Shown: positions 59,503-64,000 of the stretch, piece by piece
Numbering within the stretch: position 1 is the stretch's first letter
Layout: every line of letters begins with the position of its first letter
From: Chlamydiae bacterium CG10_big_fil_rev_8_21_14_0_10_42_34
GTDB taxonomy: Bacteria > Chlamydiota > Chlamydiia > Chlamydiales > SM23-39
Length of the DNA stretch: 64,000 nt
Reading direction: 5' to 3'
NCBI GenBank assembly: GCA_002773795.1
Contig: PFAD01000008.1
Coordinates: 382,323 to 446,322 of the forward strand
The notes under the pieces: model-generated
Database searches by the model: none
Told to the model about the DNA's origin: nothing
The model's input: the letters and a program-made list of their open reading frames with translations, nothing else
Position numbers and translations under genes: made by a program

Positions 59503-60483
59503 TTAGGCTAGAACTTCTTCAAGAGCGGCTAAAATTCTTTCTTTGTTAGGAAGTGTTTCTCTTTCTAACGCCTTTGAATAAGGCATTGGAGTCTCTCTTT
59601 GACATACTCGAATCAATGGGGCGTCAAGGTCGTCAAAGCAATGCTCCATGATTTGAAAACCAACTTCAGCTGAAATCCCGGCAAAAACATGGCCCTCTTC
59701 GACAATCACACAGCGATGGGTCTTACGAATTGAGGAAGCAACCGTTGCAATATCGAGTGGTTTGATTGTTCTGAGATCGATAATCTCAACGCTTACCCCT
59801 TTTTTAGCTAGCTCAGTGGCGGCTTCACGGCAATGTTTTAACATACGACTATACGAAACAAGAGTCACATGTTTCCCTTCTTGAATCACTTTTGCCTGAC
59901 CAATCGGAACGAGATATTCCTCTGTTGGAATCTCCATCTTGTCTCCATAGTCGAGCTCATTTTCGAGGAAGATAACAGGATTATTTGATCGAATCGCAGA
60001 TTTTAAAAGCCCTTTTGCATCGTAGGCATTACTTGGCGCAATGATATAAAAGCCGGGAAGATTCCCATAAATTGCCTCAACGCAATGAGAGTGTTGGCAA
60101 GAAACTTGGGCGGCAGCTCCATTAGGACCACGAAACACAATCGGCATTTTAAATCGACCACCCGACATGTAGTGCGCTTTACATGCATTAGAGATAAGCT
60201 GGTCAGCTGCAACAAATGAAAAATTCCAACTCATAAACTCAACAATAGGTCTAAGTCCTGTTTGCGCGGCACCAATAGCAATCCCTGCAAATCCATTTTC
60301 AGCAATCGGAGTATCGATAATCCGCTCAGGGCCCCACTTTGCAAGCATCCCCTTTGTCACTTTATATGCGCCGTTATATTCGGCAACCTCTTCACCTAGG
60401 ACAAACACCTTTTTATCGCGAGTCATCTCCTCGTCAATCGCTTGCCTTAATGCTTCTCGGAGTTCTACAGTCTGCTTGCCCAT
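59503..60483 (-). CDS. pdhB: Pyruvate dehydrogenase E1 beta subunit
   Basis: 326 residues. The beta subunit forms the alpha2-beta2 E1 with PdhA. Visible: ELREALRQAIDEEMTRDKKV, VLGEEVAEYNGAYKVTKGM, IIDTPIAENGFAGIAIGAA, PNGAAAQVSCQHSHCVEAI, and the C-terminal domain (LRTIKPLDIATVASSIRKT, CVIVEEGHVFAGISAEVGF). All TPP-side residues of the family appear. It begins with a one-base overlap to the pdhA stop (TAATG). Recalled CT246. Confidence 0.96.
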   Translation of the reverse strand: MGKQTVELREALRQAIDEEMTRDKKVFVLGEEVAEYNGAYKVTKGMLAKWGPERIIDTPIAENGFAGIAIGAAQTGLRPIVEFMSWNFSFVAADQLISNACKAHYMSGGRFKMPIVFRGPNGAAAQVSCQHSHCVEAIYGNLPGFYIIAPSNAYDAKGLLKSAIRSNNPVIFLENELDYGDKMEIPTEEYLVPIGQAKVIQEGKHVTLVSYSRMLKHCREAATELAKKGVSVEIIDLRTIKPLDIATVASSIRKTHRCVIVEEGHVFAGISAEVGFQIMEHCFDDLDAPLIRVCQRETPMPYSKALERETLPNKERILAALEEVLA

Positions 60484-61511
60484 TATTCATCCTCCGGAGC
60501 GAAAACACCTTGCTCTAAAGTGATTGGATCAGGAGAGGGACTCTCATCGGCAAACTTCATAGACGCAAGGACGATCGCTTTTTGCTCTTTATCGAGATCT
60601 TGAAACTCTTCTTCAGTTAAAAGCTTATGTTCAATTAACGCATTTTTGAGAAGGTGGATCGGATCTTTTTCTTCCATTGTATGGGCAAGTGAGTCTTTCG
60701 ATCTATAAAGACCGGGATCTGATATGGAATGACCTCGAAAGCGCTCCGTAACCGCCTCGATTAAAATGGGTCTCCCATTTTTTTCAATTTCAGCCATCAC
60801 TTCTTGAAATAAGGCAAAACAGGCAAAAAAATCAGATCCATCCACAGTGTACGACTTCATGTTGTAAGATTTTGCCATATTTTCCGCGATCGGCTCGATA
60901 CAAACAGCGCGCTTTGTTGCTGTCCCCATGCCCCACTTATTATTCTCAATCACATACACGCAAGGGAGATCCCACAAAGAGGCCATATTGAGCGACTCAT
61001 GAACGGCTCCTTGAACAACTGCCCCATCACCCAGGAAGCAAAAACTCGCCATATTTTTCTGTTTTTGGTATTTGATACTGAACGCTGCACCAGTTGCTAT
61101 AGGTACATGGCCTCCTACAATCGCAAGGCCCCCTAGCATTCTGTCAGAGTAAAGGTGCATCGACCCCCCTCGACCCATCGCATTTCCTGTTGATTTGCCG
61201 TAAAGTTCCGCCATTGCCTCATTTGCGCTCACACCCAAAAGAAGCGCCATCGCATGACATCGATAGGTCGTTGTAAACCAGTTGTTTGCCCCTACGGCTG
61301 CAATGCAACCTGTTTGGATCGCTTCCTGGCCCATATAGGAGTGGTAAAATCCCCCAACTTTCCCCTGCTGATAAGCCTGTTCGCCACGGATTTCAAAGTT
61401 TCTGATCAGGAGCATCTTTTTCAAAGCATCAAGGAGCTTATCCTTGCCAAGATCTTGAATGATCTTCGCAGAATCTGCCTGAAAATAGTGGTATTGTGGA
61501 CAATCGCTCAT
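60483..61511 (-). CDS. pdhA: Pyruvate dehydrogenase E1 alpha subunit
   Basis: 342 residues from the ATG at 61511. A TTG at 61556 would overlap the end of the lipoprotein gene upstream, so the ATG, which also fits the length recalled for C. trachomatis PdhA (about 340), is preferred. E1 alpha carries thiamine pyrophosphate: the TPP motif is GDGAVVQGAVHESLNMASLW ending in VYVIENN. Also GKVGGFYHSYMGQEAIQTG, GRGGSMHLY and RFRGHSISDPGLYRSKD. The complex converts pyruvate to acetyl-CoA, feeding the fatty-acid operon. Recalled CT245. Confidence 0.96.
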   Translation of the reverse strand: MSDCPQYHYFQADSAKIIQDLGKDKLLDALKKMLLIRNFEIRGEQAYQQGKVGGFYHSYMGQEAIQTGCIAAVGANNWFTTTYRCHAMALLLGVSANEAMAELYGKSTGNAMGRGGSMHLYSDRMLGGLAIVGGHVPIATGAAFSIKYQKQKNMASFCFLGDGAVVQGAVHESLNMASLWDLPCVYVIENNKWGMGTATKRAVCIEPIAENMAKSYNMKSYTVDGSDFFACFALFQEVMAEIEKNGRPILIEAVTERFRGHSISDPGLYRSKDSLAHTMEEKDPIHLLKNALIEHKLLTEEEFQDLDKEQKAIVLASMKFADESPSPDPITLEQGVFAPEDE

Positions 61512-61552
61512 TAGGGTACCTATCTCGAGCTTATCTGACTTTACTGCAGTTG

Positions 61553-61723
61553 TCAATAGGGCCCCTGACTATTTCCTCCGCCAATCCCTGGAAGACCATT
61601 GCCATGATTTGGGACGACATGAGGATTATTGGTTACAGGAACTGCCCGAAGGTCGTCATCGGGATTATATGCCTGGAAACATCCAGCTAAGGATAAAAGA
61701 GAAAGGAAGAGAAAACGCTTCAT
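61553..61723 (-). CDS. 56-residue predicted lipoprotein upstream of pdhA
   Basis: 56 residues. MKRFLFLSLLSLAGC is a compact signal peptide with a perfect lipobox (LAGC, Cys15); the mature chain is Asn/Pro/Gly-rich (FQAYNPDDDLRAVPVTNN, HGNGLPGIGGGNSQGPY). AGGTG lies 4 nt before the ATG. It is short enough to be missed by gene finders. The stop is 41 bp before the pdhA start, so it may be the first gene of the pdh transcript. No family recognised; the small glycine-rich tail could contact the cell wall or outer membrane (inference). Confidence 0.7.
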   Translation of the reverse strand: MKRFLFLSLLSLAGCFQAYNPDDDLRAVPVTNNPHVVPNHGNGLPGIGGGNSQGPY

Positions 61724-61769
61724 ATACCACCTGTAAAAGAATAAATCATATCGAAAGGGTGAGAAAAAG

Positions 61770-61798
61770 TTGAGTAAAAAATCTCTTTTCGCTTAACT
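61770..61798 (+). promoter_or_regulatory. Candidate promoter of dnaQ
   Basis: TTGAGT (61770-61775), 17-bp spacer, TTAACT (61793-61798). Transcription would start near 61805, about 45 bp before the dnaQ ATG. The region 61724-61849 is the divergent gap between the small lipoprotein and dnaQ; no minus-strand promoter was resolved. Confidence 0.35.
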
Positions 61799-61849
61799 AG
61801 ACCAATCATAAATCTTTTTGATGAATCCGTCATCTTCAGGAGAGGAAGC

Positions 61850-62548
61850 ATGAAGCCTATTTATTACGACACTGAGACAACTGGGGTTAAACCCGGGAAA
61901 GACCGGATCATCGAAATTGCCGCATTTGACCCTACATCTGACAGGCAATTTTGCACATTCACAAATCCTGAATGCCCGATTCCTGCAGAGTCTACTGCAA
62001 TTACGCAAATTACCGATGAGATGGTTAAAGATGCCCCCCTGATTAAAGAGGCTATGCAGGCGTTTGCAGATTTTTGCAGCGGTGATGTCGTTTTAATCGC
62101 CCACAACAACGATGCGTTTGATAAGCTCTTTTTAGAGGCTGAATTTAAACGGGCAGGCCTTGAGATGCCTAAGTGGATTTTTATCGATTCACTGAAATGG
62201 GCGCGCAAATATAGGAAAGATCTTCCTCGCCACAGTTTACAGTTTTTGCGCGAAGCATATGGGATCCAGGCAAACCAAGCACACCGTGCTCTCGATGACG
62301 TATTTATTTTACATAAAATCTTTAGCGTTATGGTTGACGATCTCGACATGAAAACCGTTTTATCTCTCTTAAGCAAGTCAACTCAAACAGATCGGATGCC
62401 TTTTGGCAAGCACGCTGGAAAATTACTTACAGAAATACCCAAAGACTATGTAAAATGGTTAGCAAAAGAAGGGGCTTTGGACAAGGCAGAAAATGTGCAA
62501 TTGAAAGAAGTGTTTGAAAAACTCGGTTACTTAGCAGGTGTTTCGTGA
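61850..62548 (+). CDS. dnaQ: DnaQ-family 3'-5' exonuclease (DEDDh) with C-terminal DUF3820-like domain
   Basis: 232 residues. The exonuclease domain shows all DEDDh motifs: YYDTETTG (Asp7, Glu9), IAHNNDAFDKLFLE (second Asp) and HRALDDV with His and final Asp. It corresponds to the epsilon proofreading subunit of DNA polymerase III or a related single-strand exonuclease. After about residue 180 a short domain (MPFGKHAGKLLTEIPKDYVKW) resembles DUF3820, common at the end of stand-alone DnaQ-like proteins. AGGAGAGGAAGC precedes the ATG. The stop overlaps the GTG start of the next gene. Recalled CT261. Confidence 0.9.
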   Translation: MKPIYYDTETTGVKPGKDRIIEIAAFDPTSDRQFCTFTNPECPIPAESTAITQITDEMVKDAPLIKEAMQAFADFCSGDVVLIAHNNDAFDKLFLEAEFKRAGLEMPKWIFIDSLKWARKYRKDLPRHSLQFLREAYGIQANQAHRALDDVFILHKIFSVMVDDLDMKTVLSLLSKSTQTDRMPFGKHAGKLLTEIPKDYVKWLAKEGALDKAENVQLKEVFEKLGYLAGVS

Positions 62549-63369
62549 ATATCCTTATCATCGGCTGTGGTTATATAGGGACAGAAGTTGCTGCAATCTG
62601 GAAGAAAAAAGGTCACCATGTTACTGCAACAACACGCAATCCAGATAAGTTAGATGCACTTTCAAAAGTGGCTCAAAAATCAGTTATTTTGAAAGGTAAT
62701 GACGAAGATGAGTTAGTCCCTTTGATTGCAGAAAACGATTTGATCCTTATCACAGTAGCTGCAGATAGTCGCGATCTTTATGAAAGCGCGTATCTGAATA
62801 CAGCTCAAATCTTAAGACACCTCGCTCTTGAGATGGATATGCCTCGCGATCTCATCTACACAAGTAGTACGTCTGTCTATGGTGATCACAATGGCCAGTG
62901 GGTCGATGAGACAAGCGAGTTATTGGCAAAAAGTGATCGAGCTAAAATCTTAGTCGAAGCAGAAAAAACTTACCTCTCCTTAAGTGAACTTGGCTGGAAT
63001 GTTTGCATCCTACGCTTTTCGGAAATCTACGGACCAGGACGTGAGCTCTCAAACCGAGTCAAACAACTTGAAGACCATACCCTCCCTGGCAAAGGGGACC
63101 ACTACACAAACATGATCCATAAAGAGGACTGTGCTAGTGCAATCGACTATTGTCAAAGACACCATTTAGAGGGGATCTATAATCTAACAGATGATGATCA
63201 CCCAACAAGAAAAGACCTTTATAACGCAATATCCCATAAGTTTGGACTTCCCCCGGTAAAATGGGATCCTGGACACAGTGCGCTTCACTCAGGAAACAAA
63301 AGAGTTTCAAACCACAAAATAAAAGCTGAAGGATTCGCCTACAAACATCCGATCCGGTTATTAGACTGA
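62545..63369 (+). CDS. NAD-dependent epimerase/dehydratase-like (extended SDR) protein
   Basis: 274 residues from a GTG that overlaps the dnaQ stop (GTGA). NAD-binding GCGYIGTEVAAIWKKKGHHV opens the Rossmann fold; the middle holds TSSTSVYGDHNGQWVDE and a YxxxK-like ILRFSEIYGPGRELS. It resembles YeeZ-type and ribonucleotide-sugar epimerase-like proteins. The catalytic Tyr of classical SDRs is not placed in the usual YxxxK. The substrate is unknown; a role in sugar nucleotide or redox chemistry is a guess. Translationally coupled to dnaQ. Confidence 0.82.
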   Translation: MNILIIGCGYIGTEVAAIWKKKGHHVTATTRNPDKLDALSKVAQKSVILKGNDEDELVPLIAENDLILITVAADSRDLYESAYLNTAQILRHLALEMDMPRDLIYTSSTSVYGDHNGQWVDETSELLAKSDRAKILVEAEKTYLSLSELGWNVCILRFSEIYGPGRELSNRVKQLEDHTLPGKGDHYTNMIHKEDCASAIDYCQRHHLEGIYNLTDDDHPTRKDLYNAISHKFGLPPVKWDPGHSALHSGNKRVSNHKIKAEGFAYKHPIRLLD

Positions 63370-63443
63370 AAATTGAACAGCAAAAAACACCACAGACTCC
63401 CCTGATAGATGAGGGTAATGAGCCCGATGTAGCCATTTGTACA

Positions 63444-63632
63444 TTGGCCCGCCACACTCTAGACTATTTCAAAGAGTATCTCATGCCCTCTCCTGAAGTG
63501 ATTATTGTAGAGGCAGAAGGGGAAAAAGAGATCGTAGTTATCGATGCTGTTCGAGTTGAAAAAGCACCTACTCTAATCAATACCGTTCAAGAGCTATGCT
63601 CAAATTTCTTTGCTACTTTCTTCGAGCCTTAA
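63444..63632 (+). CDS. Small hypothetical frame, start uncertain
   Basis: The frame is open from 63330, inside the epimerase gene, to the TAA at 63632. Only a TTG (63444) and an ATG (63483) offer start codons; neither has a good ribosome-binding site. From the TTG the product is 62 residues (LDYFKEYLMPSPEVIIVEAE, LINTVQELCSNFF). Upstream codons (IEQQKTPQTPLIDEGNEPDV) also look protein-like, so a rare start such as ATT at 63360 or a lost start is possible. The tail overlaps the convergent gene by 33 bp. Confidence 0.35.
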   Translation: MARHTLDYFKEYLMPSPEVIIVEAEGEKEIVVIDAVRVEKAPTLINTVQELCSNFFATFFEP

Positions 63633-63860
63633 AGCGTGACGCTTCATGATGGCAAGTCGCTTCGGGTCATTCGGCATCTCAAGATAGCTTTCAATATCAT
63701 TTTGTAGTCTTTGAGCATCTTCTTTGACAGATCCACCTATTTGATTTGCAATCTGAAGGATTTTTCCCATTTTTTTGTGAATTTGATCCGCATGGCTCGG
63801 ATCAAATAGATCTTTAAAAAGTGAGCGGAGCTCATGCCCCATTTTGCAGTATAAATCCAT
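63600..63860 (-). CDS. Small coiled-coil protein of unknown function
   Basis: 86 residues, helical and charged (HELRSLFKDLFDPSHADQIH, KILQIANQIGGSVKEDAQRL, PKRLAIMKRHALRLEESSKEI). No family recognised; size and helicity fit a type III secretion chaperone or needle/cap-type accessory, but no motif supports that. It begins 3 bp after the stop of the gene on its upstream side (TAG then GATATG), so it is coupled to the partial gene at the window edge. Confidence 0.6.
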   Translation of the reverse strand: MDLYCKMGHELRSLFKDLFDPSHADQIHKKMGKILQIANQIGGSVKEDAQRLQNDIESYLEMPNDPKRLAIMKRHALRLEESSKEI

Positions 63861-63863
63861 ATC

Positions 63864-63998
63864 CTAAGAATCAAATGTGAGCGTATTTTTTATAACTTCA
63901 ATCAGTTCGGAAAAAGAACTTTTATTCGTCGCGAATTGTTCGAGTTGTTGTGATTCAATCTGTTCTACCTGTGGATTTTTAGCATGACATAGCGCTCT
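63864..63998 (-). CDS. C-terminal end of a gene that continues beyond the window
   Basis: 44 residues of an open frame run from the window edge to the TAG at 63866-63864: a Gln/Glu-rich helix (NPQVEQIESQQLEQFATNK) and SSFSELIEVIKNTLTFDS. No motif identified. It is followed within 3 bp by the 86-residue gene, so both belong to one operon read towards the window interior. Too short to assign. Confidence 0.5.
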   Translation of the reverse strand, partial: RALCHAKNPQVEQIESQQLEQFATNKSSFSELIEVIKNTLTFDS

Positions 63999-64000
63999 TT

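Noticed and set aside
61864-62376. 170-codon open frame antisense to dnaQ
   Set aside because: Lies fully inside the well-supported dnaQ gene with intact DEDDh motifs.
1-64000. Search for tRNA, rRNA, CRISPR arrays, insertion sequences and prophage genes
   Set aside because: None recognised by eye in the intergenic gaps; gaps are mostly under 200 bp and no transposase or integrase motif appears in the translated frames.

Overview
The window looks like a stretch of chromosome from a member of the Chlamydiae outside the genus Chlamydia (a Parachlamydia/Waddlia/Simkania-type organism); the species cannot be told from the sequence alone. The inference rests on gene families and gene order that, from memory, match the Chlamydia trachomatis map: an Slc1 (CT043)-type type III secretion chaperone beside glgX (CT042); dcd-ruvB-SpoIID (CT039-CT041); ssb-pepA (CT044-CT045); trxB and acpS (CT099-CT100); an ATP/ADP-translocase-like HEAT protein, a cyclic-nucleotide-binding protein, acpP-fabG-fabD-fabH, recR, bamA, skp, lpxD (CT234-CT243); pdhABC (CT245-CT247); yidC-dnaA (CT251-CT250). 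CT numbers are recalled, not searched. I see no tRNA, rRNA, CRISPR array, insertion sequence or prophage.

Layout. 1-6.6 kb: a TPR protein cut by the window edge, then a large filamentous-haemagglutinin-type exoprotein on the minus strand whose N-terminal secretion domain is split by a one-base frameshift. 6.7-13 kb: yidC-dnaA, the Slc1-like chaperone, glgX. 12.4-22.3 kb: an operon of lipoprotein, CAAX-type membrane protease and PP2C phosphatase; an F-box-like/leucine-rich-repeat effector candidate; cysteine desulfurase; methyltransferase; two CNNM/CorC-like membrane proteins preceded by an FtsL/DivIC-like protein; dcd; ruvB. 22.3-28 kb: SpoIID, the SRP RNA with its own promoter, mazG, an unknown 972-residue protein, a NUDIX hydrolase and a small lipoprotein. 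28-42 kb: a BioD-like/DRTGG protein, a GT9 glycosyltransferase, a POT peptide transporter, RluA-type pseudouridine synthase, pepA, ssb, a methyltransferase, lgt, rlmH, a PIN-TRAM protein, acpS, an aldolase-like enzyme, a porin-like protein, trxB and proC. 42-46.5 kb: a tightly overlapping three-gene plus-strand operon of a transporter-HEAT fusion, a cyclic-nucleotide-binding protein and a HAMP protein with a degenerate RsbU-type phosphatase domain. 46.5-64 kb: an orphan protein, the fatty-acid operon, recR, bamA-skp-lpxD, corA, speE, a conserved unknown, the pyruvate dehydrogenase operon with a 56-residue lipoprotein in front, dnaQ, a sugar-epimerase-like protein and small genes at the edge.

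The genes are packed tightly. ATGA/TTGA/TAATG stop-start overlaps mark operons, and several convergent gene pairs overlap at their tails by 29-129 bp. Regulatory signals found by eye include a perfect DnaA box just upstream of dnaA, a terminator for the chaperone gene embedded in the end of dnaA, bidirectional or one-sided hairpin terminators, a near-consensus promoter for the SRP RNA, and promoters with -10 boxes so close to the start codon that the mRNA would be almost leaderless.

The most interesting items are the F-box-like/LRR protein, the transporter/cNMP/pseudo-phosphatase operon, the frameshifted exoprotein, and orphan genes with strong AT-rich promoters that could encode effectors.
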